The notes under the pieces were generated by a model. It did no database searches, was not told where the DNA came from, and worked only from the letters and a program-made list of their open reading frames with translations. Shown piece after piece: positions 10,343-19,539 of a stretch of 64,000 nucleotides of DNA. The DNA lies in NCBI RefSeq assembly GCF_025558585.1, contig NZ_CP094723.1, positions 372,001 through 436,000 of the forward strand. Reading direction: 5' to 3'. The position numbers and the translations under genes are program-made. Each line of letters begins with the position of its first letter. Within the stretch, counting starts at the first letter, position 1. The stretch is from Staphylococcus sp. IVB6214 (GTDB taxonomy: Bacteria; Bacillota; Bacilli; Staphylococcales; Staphylococcaceae).

Positions 10343-11569
10343 ATGTTCTTATTAATTAATATCATAGGCTTACTTGTGTTTTTAGGCGTTGCTGTTATCT
10401 TCTCGCGTGACCGTAAAAACATTCAGTGGGGTTCTGTCGGTGTTTTAATCGTATTAAACTTAATTTTAGCTTGGTTTTTTGTTTATTTTCCAGCAGGGAC
10501 ATTTGTCGTTGAAAAAGGGGCAGCTGCAATTTCATGGTTAATAGATGCCGCTTTTTCGGGAATTGGCTTCGCATTTAATAGTTTTACAAAAACCGATCAA
10601 ATGGATATGGCTGTTGCAGCACTTATGCCTATTTTATTAGTCGTTCCATTGTTTGATATTTTAATGTATTTAGGTATTTTGCCGTGGATTATTCGTGGCA
10701 TTGGCTGGGTGCTTGCTAAAATCACACGCCAACCAAAGTTTGAGTCGTTCTTCGGTATTGAGATGATGTTTTTAGGGAATACAGAAGCACTAGCGGTTTC
10801 AAGTGAGCAGTTGAAACGTATGAACGATGCGCGTGTCTTAACGATTGCGATGATGTCAATGAGTTCTGTATCAGGTGCAATTGTTGGTGCATACGTAACA
10901 ATGATTCCTGGAGAACTTGTGTTAACAGCGATTCCGTTAAATATTGTTAACGCAATGATTGTTTCATCTATATTAAATCCTATTAAGTTAGATCCAGAAG
11001 AAGATGTTGTTTATGACTTGCGCTCAAATGAAGCACGTCAACCATTCTTCTCATTTTTAGGAGATTCTGTGTTGAACGCAGGAAAACTTGTCTTGATCAT
11101 TATTGCGTTTGTAATCAGTTTCGTTGCACTTGCTGAACTAGCAGATCGCTTGATTCACTTGATTACAGGCGGCTTTGCATCACTTATGCACATCAAAGGC
11201 AGCTTTGGACTTGACCAAATTTTAGGCGTATTCATGTATCCATTTGCATTGCTTTTAGGCTTACCGTTTGATGAAGCATGGTTGGTTGCGCAACAAATGG
11301 CTAAAAAAATTGTGACAAACGAATTTGTTGTGATGGGTGAGATCGCGGGAGAAGTGAATGGTTATGATCCGCACCGTCGTGCGATTATTTCGACATTCTT
11401 AATTTCATTTGCAAACTTCTCAACAATTGGAATGATTATTGGAACATTAAAAGGGATTGTAAAAGAGACAACGTCAGACTTTGTGTCTAAATATGTACCG
11501 ATGATGTTGTTAGCAGGGATTTTAGTATCATTATTAACAGCAGGATTTGTTGGATTATTTGCATGGTAA
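10343..11569 (+). CDS. nupC: NupC-type concentrative nucleoside transporter
   Basis: CNT-family cation/nucleoside symporter, 408 aa, with eight or more hydrophobic segments. The family hallmark region reads FFGIEMMFLGNTEALAVSS, followed by SMSSVSGAIVGAYV. A second conserved block near the C-terminus contains ISFANFSTIGMIIGTLKG. It imports nucleosides for salvage. A monocistronic layout is suggested by its own promoter region and a downstream hairpin. The exact substrate range cannot be told from sequence. Confidence 0.9.
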   Translation: MFLLINIIGLLVFLGVAVIFSRDRKNIQWGSVGVLIVLNLILAWFFVYFPAGTFVVEKGAAAISWLIDAAFSGIGFAFNSFTKTDQMDMAVAALMPILLVVPLFDILMYLGILPWIIRGIGWVLAKITRQPKFESFFGIEMMFLGNTEALAVSSEQLKRMNDARVLTIAMMSMSSVSGAIVGAYVTMIPGELVLTAIPLNIVNAMIVSSILNPIKLDPEEDVVYDLRSNEARQPFFSFLGDSVLNAGKLVLIIIAFVISFVALAELADRLIHLITGGFASLMHIKGSFGLDQILGVFMYPFALLLGLPFDEAWLVAQQMAKKIVTNEFVVMGEIAGEVNGYDPHRRAIISTFLISFANFSTIGMIIGTLKGIVKETTSDFVSKYVPMMLLAGILVSLLTAGFVGLFAW

Positions 11570-11580
11570 TCAATATATAG

Positions 11581-11684
11581 AAAAACACGCATGGGATTAA
11601 GACATAATAAATTTGCGTTCTGAGAGACCAATATAGGGTGTCTCACAAGCAGAATTTTGTCGAAACGTCATGCGTGTTTTCATT
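11581..11684 (+). terminator. nupC terminator with a dispersed repeat in its loop
   Basis: AAAACACGCATG (ending 11593) and CATGCGTGTTTT (11669-11680) are perfect complements, with a T-rich tail after the second arm. The loop is 75 nt long and consists of a copy of the dispersed repeat. Without it this would be a standard Rho-independent terminator. Confidence 0.7.
11594..11668 (+). repeat. Dispersed structured repeat, copy R1 (short)
   Basis: It shares GACATAATAAATTTG and the following 25-nt hairpin module with copies at 20595, 58739 and 63832. Here the hairpin (11621-11645) has arms TGAGA/TCTCA plus ACC/GGT. About 25 bases of the second module follow (GCAGAATTTTGTCG), then the element stops. 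It lies inside the nupC terminator loop. Confidence 0.8.
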
Positions 11685-11697
11685 TTAATACATAAAA

Positions 11698-11785
11698 GAG
11701 GTAGGTACTCGAGCCAATACCTACCTATGAGCAAAACTATTCTCACTATAAACAACACAAAGGAGATATCCTATTTGTTGTATAA
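11698..11785 (+). other. Two consecutive hairpins upstream of the yitT-like gene
   Basis: The first hairpin has 9-bp perfect arms AGGTAGGTA/TACCTACCT (11699-11707, 11718-11726). The second is nested, with ACAACA/TGTTGT outer arms (11752-11757, 11776-11781) and a GGA/TCC core. They lie in a 280-bp stretch that has no gene. They may be a leader RNA, a small RNA, or a weak second terminator; nothing in the sequence decides. Confidence 0.35.
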
Positions 11786-11965
11786 AACAACCAATAAGGT
11801 AATTCTAATTATACATAATGATGAATGATAAGTAAACTAAAAAATCAGAAAATTAAACACTTCTTTTATAACTTAATTGAAAAGTCATCTAATAGCATTT
11901 CGTTTTGTGTCAATATTGTGATAATATGACATATGATAGTGATATATAGGGAAGGGTGTGATTGG

Positions 11966-12799
11966 GTGAAACGAACAGTTAGAGATTTAATATTAGTCCT
12001 AGTGGGCTCTTTTATATTTGCATTGGGTGTCAATGCGTTTATCATTTCGGGTGACTTAGGTGAAGGTGGCGTGACCGGTCTGGCGATCATTTTCTACTAT
12101 GCATTTCATATCTCACCTGCCATAACGAACTTTGTAGTCAATGCCGTGCTCATCGTCGTTGGTTATAAGTTTTTAAGTAAACGCAGTATGTATTTAACAA
12201 TTGTGGCAACAGTGCTAATTTCAGTATTTTTAAGTTTAACTGAAACGTGGCAAGTACATACAGACAATATTATGATTAATGCAGTATTTGGTGGATTGTC
12301 TGTCGGACTTGGGATAGGCGTTATTGTATTGGCTGGGGGTACAACAGCTGGAACAACAATTTTAGCGCGTATTGCTAATAAATATCTGGACGTTAGCACG
12401 CCGTATGCCTTGTTATTCTTTGATCTGATCGTTGTGCTGATTTCACTGTCAGTCATTCCATTAGACCGAGCACTTGTTACGGTCATCAGTTTATATATTG
12501 GTACGAAAGTGATGGACTTTGTCATTGAAGGTTTGAATCCTAAGAAGGCAGTGACGATTATTTCTAAATCACCAGATCGTATTGCGAAAATGATTGATGA
12601 AGATATTGGACGTGGCATTACAATTCTTAATGGACGTGGTTATTTTTCAAAAAGAGATACAGATGTACTTTATGCGGTAATCAGCAAAACACAGTTATCT
12701 CGAACGAAGCGGTTGATTCGTCAGATTGATGCGGACGCATTCGTTGTCGTCCATGATGTACGTGATGTATACGGGAATGGCTTCTGGGTAGAAGATTAG
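11966..12799 (+). CDS. YitT-family membrane protein (DUF161/DUF2179)
   Basis: A 277-aa protein with about five to six N-terminal membrane segments, including the conserved NAFIISGDLGEGGVTGLAI stretch and a glycine-rich GGTTAGTTI loop. It ends in a soluble DUF2179 domain (about 195-277, with GRGITILNGRGYFS). The family function is unresolved. The GTG at 11966 is chosen as the start because a GGAAGGG lies just upstream; an ATG at 11933 without a Shine-Dalgarno is also in frame. It ends in a strong hairpin. Confidence 0.8.
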   Translation: MKRTVRDLILVLVGSFIFALGVNAFIISGDLGEGGVTGLAIIFYYAFHISPAITNFVVNAVLIVVGYKFLSKRSMYLTIVATVLISVFLSLTETWQVHTDNIMINAVFGGLSVGLGIGVIVLAGGTTAGTTILARIANKYLDVSTPYALLFFDLIVVLISLSVIPLDRALVTVISLYIGTKVMDFVIEGLNPKKAVTIISKSPDRIAKMIDEDIGRGITILNGRGYFSKRDTDVLYAVISKTQLSRTKRLIRQIDADAFVVVHDVRDVYGNGFWVED

Positions 12800-12808
12800 C
12801 GATTGTGA

Positions 12809-12856
12809 AAATAATGAAGAGATGTGTGTATGAACACGCATCTCTTCATTATTTAT
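12809..12856 (+). terminator. Terminator after the yitT-like gene
   Basis: A 21-bp inverted repeat with one G-T pair (AATGAAGAGATG ... CATCTCTTCATT core) around a 4-nt loop, 9 bp after the stop codon. Confidence 0.85.
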
Positions 12857-12917
12857 ATCAATTTTCACAATGAGATACAGTTAGGCAAAAGATTTAAAAG
12901 ATGGTATAATACGCAAG

Positions 12918-12936
12918 TATGATAATGATTCTCAAT
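12918..12936. promoter_or_regulatory. Fur-like box upstream of fhuC
   Basis: TGATAATGATTCTCA (12920-12934) differs from the palindromic consensus TGATAATGATTATCA at one position. It lies about 55 bp before the fhuC start and just after a -10-like TATAAT (12905-12910). This predicts iron-dependent repression of fhuCBG. Confidence 0.8.
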
Positions 12937-12989
12937 AAGAATAAAGATTATGATATAGAGACGTATGACAGACAGAAAGAGGGAGAAGA

Positions 12990-13793
12990 ATGAGCAGATT
13001 GACAGGGAAGGAAGTTACAATAGGTTATGGAGATCGTGTCATTGTTAATAATTTAGATGTTACAATTCCTGACGGTAAGATTACGTCAATTATTGGTCCG
13101 AACGGCTGTGGTAAATCAACTTTACTAAAAGCATTATCACGATTACTTCAAACGAAAAATGGTGAGATCTTACTTGATGGTAAAAACATTCAGATGCAAC
13201 CTACCAAAGAAGTCGCTAAAAAGATCGCAATATTACCACAATCTCCAGATGTTGCAGATGGGTTAACAGCTGGCGAATTGGTATCATATGGGCGTTTTCC
13301 ACATCAAAAAGGATTTGGTCGATTGAGCGAACAAGATAAAGAAGAAATTGATTGGGCAATGCGTGTAACAGGAACAATTGACTTTAAACATCGTGCGGTG
13401 AATGATCTCAGTGGTGGCCAGAGACAGCGTGTATGGATTGCAATGGCATTGGCACAAAAAACAGACATTATCTTTTTAGATGAACCAACGACTTATCTTG
13501 ATATTTCACATCAGTTAGAAATATTAGAACTGGTTCAAGAGTTAAATGCAGAACATGGGACAACAATTATTATGGTATTACATGATATTAACCAAGCAAT
13601 CCGTTTTTCTGATCATTTGATTACTATGAAACAAGGAAATATTATTAAACAGGGTGAAACACAAGATGTGTTAAGTAATGAAATATTAGAAGAAGTATTC
13701 AATATTGATGCTGAGTTAAGTACTGATCCTAGAACGGGCAAACCGATGTTAGTGACGTATAACTTATTATGTAAGCATTATGACAAATTATAA
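12990..13793 (+). CDS. fhuC: FhuC, siderophore ABC transporter ATPase
   Basis: ATPase for Fe(III)-hydroxamate import; in S. aureus it also energises other siderophore permeases. It is 267 aa, with Walker A GPNGCGKST, signature LSGGQRQR, Walker B IIFLDEPTTYLD and H-loop MVLHDIN. Sequence and gene order (C-B-G) match S. aureus fhuCBG. A GGGAGAAG lies just before the ATG. No substrate-binding lipoprotein gene is adjacent, as in S. aureus where the binding proteins are encoded elsewhere. Confidence 0.95.
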   Translation: MSRLTGKEVTIGYGDRVIVNNLDVTIPDGKITSIIGPNGCGKSTLLKALSRLLQTKNGEILLDGKNIQMQPTKEVAKKIAILPQSPDVADGLTAGELVSYGRFPHQKGFGRLSEQDKEEIDWAMRVTGTIDFKHRAVNDLSGGQRQRVWIAMALAQKTDIIFLDEPTTYLDISHQLEILELVQELNAEHGTTIIMVLHDINQAIRFSDHLITMKQGNIIKQGETQDVLSNEILEEVFNIDAELSTDPRTGKPMLVTYNLLCKHYDKL

Positions 13794-13814
13794 AGGTGCA
13801 TAGAGGGAATCATT

Positions 13815-14816
13815 ATGAGAAGAAAACAAATAAGTCATCTCAATTTTTCGATACAACTACTCGTTGCGATCATCGTACTATGTACATTATTTGTGCTTTC
13901 CGTCATTCTAGGCGAAGCACATGTCCATGTTGCAACAATTATAGAAGCAATTCTACATTATGATGCTGCGAACCAAGTGCATAATGTGATTGCTGAAATA
14001 CGCATCCCTCGAAACATCGGTGCTGTGTTAGTCGGTATGGCACTTGCAACAGCAGGTGCAGTCATTCAAGGCGTTACAAAAAATGGCTTAGCAGACCCGA
14101 GTTTGATTGGTTTAAATGCAGGAGCGGCGTTTGCCTTAGCAACAACTTTTGCCTTTTATCCGGGGGCACCTTTTCTTATTTTAATTTTTACAGGATTTGT
14201 TGGAGCGGTTTTTGGTGGTATGACTGTCCTTATGATTGGTTCATCTCGACGTGACGGCTTTCATCCAATGCGTTTAATTCTAGCTGGAGCGGCCGTTAGT
14301 GCATTGCTTACCGCACTGAGTCAAGGTATCGCTTTAATATTCCGCCTCAACCAATCGATTAACTTTTGGAGTGCAGGTGGCGTTTCAGGGACAAACTGGC
14401 AACAAGTTTGGATTAGCGCACCTATCATCTTTTGCACAATTATTTTACTTATCCTGATGAGCAGACAATTAACGATACTGAGCTTGGGAGACGAGCTTGC
14501 GTCAGGGTTAGGTCAAAATGTTAAAACCATTCGTCTTGTGAGCCTATTATTGACAATGTTACTTGCAGGTATTTCTGTGGCAATGGTCGGTCAAATTGCT
14601 TTTGTCGGTCTCATCGTCCCACACATTGTCCGCTTTCTAGTTGGAACGGATTATGTCAAAGTATTACCGATGGCAGCGGTATTAGGTGGAACGCTCGTTC
14701 TAGCCGCAGACATGCTCGCACGTATGCTCGGTGAAGCACCGATGAGCGCCATTATTTCATTTATTGGTGTCCCATATTTTCTATATCTCATTCGTAAAGG
14801 AGGGCGTACGATATGA
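13815..14816 (+). CDS. fhuB: FhuB, siderophore permease subunit
   Basis: FecCD-family membrane subunit, 333 aa, with about nine to ten hydrophobic helices. Family signatures RIPRNIGAVLVGMALATAGA near the N-terminus and FVGLIVPHIVRFLVG near the C-terminus are present; the latter holds the coupling helix for FhuC. It is 21 bp after fhuC and overlaps fhuG by 4 bp, so the three genes form one operon. Confidence 0.93.
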   Translation: MRRKQISHLNFSIQLLVAIIVLCTLFVLSVILGEAHVHVATIIEAILHYDAANQVHNVIAEIRIPRNIGAVLVGMALATAGAVIQGVTKNGLADPSLIGLNAGAAFALATTFAFYPGAPFLILIFTGFVGAVFGGMTVLMIGSSRRDGFHPMRLILAGAAVSALLTALSQGIALIFRLNQSINFWSAGGVSGTNWQQVWISAPIIFCTIILLILMSRQLTILSLGDELASGLGQNVKTIRLVSLLLTMLLAGISVAMVGQIAFVGLIVPHIVRFLVGTDYVKVLPMAAVLGGTLVLAADMLARMLGEAPMSAIISFIGVPYFLYLIRKGGRTI

Positions 14817-15829
14817 TGCATCCGAAGCTTAAGTTACAACAGCGTCTAACCTTCTTGGTTGTCATTGTATTGTTAGCAGCTGCAATCGTCTGGAGTATGA
14901 CGACAGGTGAATATGCGATGTCCTTCTCTCAAGTTGTTCAAACATTGCTCGGTAATGGAACTTATGCAGACCAATTAATTTTGATTGATTTTCGCTTGCC
15001 ACGTATTTTTATTACATTGCTTGCGGGCTTGGCATTAAGCATGAGTGGCGCAGTATTACAAAGTGTCACTAAGAACCCATTGGCGGAACCTGGGATTTTA
15101 GGCATTAATGCAGGCAGTGGCTTTGCAATTGCATTGTTTATTGCGGTTGGACAGATTCATGCAGATGACTTTGTTTACATATTGCCGTTTGTCAGCATGA
15201 TCGGTGGCCTACTAACAGCACTTTTTATTTTTGTGTTTAGTTATAGCGGTGAGAAAGGTCTATCTCCAGCGAGTATGGTCTTAGTGGGTGTCGGGATTTC
15301 AACAGCACTATCTGGTGGCGCACTGACGATTATGTCAACATTTGATCGTGATCAATCGGAATTTATAGCGACGTGGTTGGCAGGAAATATTTGGGGAGAC
15401 AGTTGGCCATTTGTATGGGTCTTTCTTCCTTGGCTATTATTGCTTGTCCCATACTTATTTTTCAAATCAGAAACACTCAATATCTTACATACAAATGAAC
15501 ATACAGCGATCAGTTTAGGTGTGTCATTGAATAAAACAAGATTTGTCCTTGTATGCATTGCCGTGATGTTATCCTCAGCAGCGGTTTCAGTCGCGGGTGC
15601 AATTGGGTTTATAGGTTTGATGGGGCCACACATTGCCAAATCAATTGTCGGACCACGACATCAGTATTTTTTACCGATAGCCTTAGTGATAGGGGCGCTT
15701 TTATTAATCGTATCAGATACGATTGGTAAGGTTGTTCTTCAACCCACAGGGGTGCCGGCAGGTGTTGTTGTCGCAATTATTGGTGCACCATACTTTCTCT
15801 TTCTTATGTATCGCACACGTGCACTTTAG
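14813..15829 (+). CDS. fhuG: FhuG, siderophore permease subunit
   Basis: Second FecCD-family subunit, 338 aa, pairing with FhuB. Motifs FRLPRIFITLLAGLALSMSGA and FIGLMGPHIAKSIVGP mirror those in FhuB. The start overlaps the fhuB stop (ATGATG at 14813), and an alternative ATG at 14816 would shorten it by one residue. An AAAGGAGG lies just upstream, inside fhuB. It is the last gene of the operon. Confidence 0.93.
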   Translation: MMHPKLKLQQRLTFLVVIVLLAAAIVWSMTTGEYAMSFSQVVQTLLGNGTYADQLILIDFRLPRIFITLLAGLALSMSGAVLQSVTKNPLAEPGILGINAGSGFAIALFIAVGQIHADDFVYILPFVSMIGGLLTALFIFVFSYSGEKGLSPASMVLVGVGISTALSGGALTIMSTFDRDQSEFIATWLAGNIWGDSWPFVWVFLPWLLLLVPYLFFKSETLNILHTNEHTAISLGVSLNKTRFVLVCIAVMLSSAAVSVAGAIGFIGLMGPHIAKSIVGPRHQYFLPIALVIGALLLIVSDTIGKVVLQPTGVPAGVVVAIIGAPYFLFLMYRTRAL

Positions 15830-15932
15830 AAAGAAGATACATCATGCTATAATAAAAATTGCAGTGTGAAAGTCAATTTTGTGATACACTAGACGTATTA
15901 AAAATGACAGGATAAAGTTTGGGAGGAGCGCC

Positions 15933-16433
15933 ATGAAAGATTTAATTAAAAACCATGTGTTAAACGGTGAATTTGAATCAGTGAAACATTTAATGGCTGC
16001 GACGGATTTTCTAGCTTTTGAAGAAGCATTCATCTCAAGCGCACACGAGCAAGAAAGCGTGATGTACTACACGTGTTTACTCGATATGATCAAAGAGAAT
16101 GAAACATCTGAGATTCATGATTTGGCTTTCTTACTACTTGTTTATCCCCTCAGTGATGTACCAGGTGCATTGGATGCAGCCTATTATCATGCAGAGGCAT
16201 CGATTGAGCTGACTGGCGGCCAAGAAGTCAAAAGTCTATTACAGATGTTGTTACTGCATGCAATTCCAGAGCCGGTTATTTCTGATAAGCAAGCATTCAA
16301 TACAGCAAAACAAATCCTAAAGTTAGATCCGAATAATAAAGTTGCGCGTAACGTACTTAAAGAAACAGCAAAACGAATGGATCAAGTCGTTGTAGACTTC
16401 AATCAGATAACAGAGCATAAAGATGCTAATTAA
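15933..16433 (+). CDS. Conserved staphylococcal hypothetical protein
   Basis: A 166-aa soluble, acidic, mostly alpha-helical protein that I do not recognise. It has no signal peptide, membrane segment or cysteine-based motif. Its C-terminal half (about 95-150: paired helices and the KLDPNNKVARNVLKE stretch) resembles a TPR-like repeat, which would suggest a protein-binding role; this is inference only. It is preceded by GGGAGGAG and followed by its own terminator, so it seems monocistronic. Confidence 0.7.
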   Translation: MKDLIKNHVLNGEFESVKHLMAATDFLAFEEAFISSAHEQESVMYYTCLLDMIKENETSEIHDLAFLLLVYPLSDVPGALDAAYYHAEASIELTGGQEVKSLLQMLLLHAIPEPVISDKQAFNTAKQILKLDPNNKVARNVLKETAKRMDQVVVDFNQITEHKDAN

Positions 16434-16460
16434 GTAATATCCACATAGAATGTTTTTAGG

Positions 16461-16517
16461 AACGAGCTTTACTTATTGCGTATGTAATCATACGTGATCA
16501 GTAGGCTCGTTTTTTTG
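16461..16517 (+). terminator. Terminator after the hypothetical gene
   Basis: AACGAGC (16461-16467) pairs with GCTCGT (16505-16510), followed by seven T. An inner hairpin (CGTATG taat CATACG) extends the stem. Confidence 0.8.
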
Positions 16518-16614
16518 TCATAGTTATATTTCTTAGTCTAAGCATGTAACTTTTCTTTTAACGAACAGGTTTGTATAATAGCAAAGTTACTTTAATTTTA
16601 AGGAGAATACGAAC

Positions 16615-18039
16615 ATGGCAGAACAGAAGCATACAAAAGTAATTATGGCAGTCTTTTTAATTGGTGCCTTTTTTATGATTTTAAATGAAACATTGCTCAA
16701 TATTGCGTTAAAAGAGTTAATGGAACAATTCGATATATCAAGAGCGACAGTACAGTGGATGGCAAGTGGCTTTATGATGGTTATCGCTATTGTATCACCA
16801 CTATCAGCATTAATTATTCAATGGTTTACGACAAGACGTTTATTCTTATTTATTATTGTCGTTTTTATAACAGGATCATTCATTGCGGGGATGGCGGTTA
16901 ACTTCCCAATGCTATTAACAGGGCGTATGATTCAAGCAGTAGGAACAGGTCTTATCATGCCATTGATTATGAATACCATGTTAATGATGTTTGACGTCTC
17001 TGTTCGAGGACGTGTGATGGGGTTCTTCGGTCTGATCATTATGTTCGCGCCTGCAATCGGTCCAACCTTATCTGGCGTGATTGTGGACTATTTAGGATGG
17101 CGTTGGTTGTTCTTTAGTGTGGTTCCGTTTATGATTTTTGCATTTATCTTTGGGTGGCGTTATCTTGAAAATGTTGGAGAAGTAACACGCCCTAAGATTG
17201 ATATTCTATCCGTCATCCTTTCCACTGTGGGGATTACGGGTGTCATTTATAGTATATCAATGGCGAGTGATGCAGATATTTTATCAGCACAAATTCTTGT
17301 CCCGTTCACTATCGGACTGATTTCTGCCATTGCTTTTATTCGTCGTCAGCTAAAACTTACAACACCTATTTTAGATTTTTGTGTTTTACAAGTACGCAAT
17401 TATCGTCGTGGCATGTTGATTTTTGTCATCGTTGTCATGAGCTTATTCGCATCCGAAATTGTGATGCCGATGTATTTACAAGGGCCAATGGGCTTTTCGG
17501 CTAAATTAGCAGGTATCATTCTATTGCCGGGTGCATTGTTAAATGGACTTTTATCACCAGTAATGGGAAGAATATTTGATAGTATCGGACCACGTAAAAT
17601 GATTATACCGGGCCTTGTCACTTTATTAGCTGTTATGATCTTTTACACAACCATTCACCCCGGTGTGCCAGTGTGGCAATTTATCGTAGCATACATGTTA
17701 CTTATGGTAGCAGTTGCAGCAATTATGATGCCATCAAGTACAAATGGATTGAATGCGCTACCGGCTGAAAAATATCCACATGGTACAGCTATATTTAACG
17801 TGTTACAGCCGCTCGCAGGTTCTGCAGGTATTTCTGTATTTGTCGGCATTTTGACAGGCGTTCAAAATAATGAAATGAGTAAACACGGGGAAGTGACTCT
17901 AGCTGTACAGGATCAAGCGATGACTTCTGGTCTTCACGCAGCTTACTTGTTTGCGATTGCATTGATTGTCATTGGAATTGTGATTGCGGTAACTTTGACG
18001 AACGCAGCGAATGAAAGTAAACAACAAATAACAGAGTAA
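16615..18039 (+). CDS. DHA2-family (EmrB/QacA type) MFS multidrug efflux protein
   Basis: Proton-driven drug exporter, 474 aa, with about 14 hydrophobic segments. Motif C region GLIIMFAPAIGPTLSGVIVDYLGWRWLF and the upstream GRMIQAVGTGLIMPL motif place it in DHA2. Charged residues within the first helix (NETLLNIAL) are typical. AAGGAG sits before the ATG. The substrate cannot be assigned; several staphylococcal DHA2 pumps (MdeA, LmrS, SdrM types) are similar. No regulator is adjacent. It ends without a clear hairpin. Confidence 0.85.
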   Translation: MAEQKHTKVIMAVFLIGAFFMILNETLLNIALKELMEQFDISRATVQWMASGFMMVIAIVSPLSALIIQWFTTRRLFLFIIVVFITGSFIAGMAVNFPMLLTGRMIQAVGTGLIMPLIMNTMLMMFDVSVRGRVMGFFGLIIMFAPAIGPTLSGVIVDYLGWRWLFFSVVPFMIFAFIFGWRYLENVGEVTRPKIDILSVILSTVGITGVIYSISMASDADILSAQILVPFTIGLISAIAFIRRQLKLTTPILDFCVLQVRNYRRGMLIFVIVVMSLFASEIVMPMYLQGPMGFSAKLAGIILLPGALLNGLLSPVMGRIFDSIGPRKMIIPGLVTLLAVMIFYTTIHPGVPVWQFIVAYMLLMVAVAAIMMPSSTNGLNALPAEKYPHGTAIFNVLQPLAGSAGISVFVGILTGVQNNEMSKHGEVTLAVQDQAMTSGLHAAYLFAIALIVIGIVIAVTLTNAANESKQQITE

Positions 18040-18429
18040 ATCATGAGTTCTACTCGAATTCTAAGCGTTCGGTCCCAACTTTGGTATTTTTATTAAAGAT
18101 AAAATTCAATAAAGTGATTAAGAAAAATCAATACGGGTATAGTATACAAATAATATATTAATAAAAAATTACATTAAAAATTGATGCAAAATAATCTGTG
18201 ATTTCATTAATTCAATGATATGATGTATTTTTATGCGTTATTGTTGTCTTTATTTGTATTGATATACATATTTGTGTATGAATAAAGCGCTTAAAATTCA
18301 TTTAATAGTGCTTTAATCCCTATGATATCAATGGTTTTAGAGTTTTTGTGTGATGGAATGAATTTGAAATAAATCGTATATTATGGTTTAATGTTTAACG
18401 TGTTTTGCAAATCGAGGAGGTCAAAACAG
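18040..18429. other. Intergenic region with repeat remnant and a leader hairpin
   Basis: About 390 bp with no gene. At about 18052-18085 a short string (TCTAAGCGTTCGGTCCCAAC) resembles the end of the dispersed repeat and may be a degenerate copy. At 18284-18315 there is a hairpin with arms AAAGCGCT/AGTGCTTT extended by TAAA/TTTA past a bulge, upstream of the YkvI-type gene. The remainder is AT-rich and plain. Confidence 0.4.
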
Positions 18430-19497
18430 ATGCAAAAATATAGAGAAGCAATCAAAATTGCTTTTGCATACGTCGGAGTTGTGGTAGGTGCCGGTTTCTC
18501 AACAGGACAAGAAGTATTACAATTCTTTAGTAAATACGGTATTTACTCTTATATCGGCGTGATTATTTCAGGGATTATTTTAACATTTATTGGGCGCCAA
18601 GTTGCCAAAATAGGAACAGCGTTCGATGCAGACAACCACGAAACAACACTTGAATATTTATTTGGTAAGAAATTTGGACTGATTATTGACTACGTACTGA
18701 TTTTATCATTATTCGCTGTTACGATTACGATGATTGCTGGTGCGGGTTCAACGTTCCAAGAAAGTTTTAACATTCCAGTATGGTTAGGTGCACTTATTAT
18801 GTGTGTTCTCGTCTACCTTACATTGTTGATGGACTTTAACAAAATTGTAGGCGCACTTGGTCTTGTAACACCAGTACTTATTGTACTTGTTGTCATTATC
18901 GCAGCTACATATCTATTTAAAGGGTCTATCTCATTCTCACAAATCAATGGTGTCGTAGAAGAACCAAGTTTATTGATGGGAATTTGGAAAGGATTCAACT
19001 ATGGTGGTTTAGCATTTGCCGTTGGTTTTAGTACACTAGTTGCTATTGGTGGCGATGCATCAAAACGTATGGTATCTGGTATGGGTGGACTCATGGGTGG
19101 TATTGTTTACCTAGTATTATTAGGATTGATTAACTTTGCGTTACAATCTGAATATCCAAGCATTGAGGGCTCAGCCATTCCAACACTTGTTTTAGCAAAC
19201 AACATTTCACCAATTCTTACATTTATTCTTTCTATCGTTATGTTAGCTGTTATGTACAATACGATTTTAGGATTGTCATATTCATTTGCTGCACGATTCA
19301 CAACACCATATTCTAAAAAATATTACATTATGATTTCTATTATCGTACCACTTGCATATGCATTAAGCTTTGCAGGTTTCGAAGTATTAATCGAATACGT
19401 ATACCCGGTGATGGGAGCAATTGGCTTAATTATCGTTGCGGGTGTTATCGTGAAATACATTTATAGAAAATCTCAAGATAAGAAATTTATTGCTTAA
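18430..19497 (+). CDS. YkvI-family membrane transporter
   Basis: A 355-aa protein with about ten hydrophobic segments and an N-terminal AYVGVVVGAGFSTGQEV motif, typical of the YkvI family (LeuT-fold/APC-like transporters of unknown substrate). GAGGAGG at about 18414-18420 lies before the ATG at 18430; the longer ORF from 18391 would place this Shine-Dalgarno inside the coding region. It is followed closely by the esterase gene (42 bp), so the two may be co-transcribed. Confidence 0.82.
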   Translation: MQKYREAIKIAFAYVGVVVGAGFSTGQEVLQFFSKYGIYSYIGVIISGIILTFIGRQVAKIGTAFDADNHETTLEYLFGKKFGLIIDYVLILSLFAVTITMIAGAGSTFQESFNIPVWLGALIMCVLVYLTLLMDFNKIVGALGLVTPVLIVLVVIIAATYLFKGSISFSQINGVVEEPSLLMGIWKGFNYGGLAFAVGFSTLVAIGGDASKRMVSGMGGLMGGIVYLVLLGLINFALQSEYPSIEGSAIPTLVLANNISPILTFILSIVMLAVMYNTILGLSYSFAARFTTPYSKKYYIMISIIVPLAYALSFAGFEVLIEYVYPVMGAIGLIIVAGVIVKYIYRKSQDKKFIA

Positions 19498-19539
19498 TGA
19501 TTGAGGTATGTTACAATTTCCGTGAAAGGAAAGATCGTT

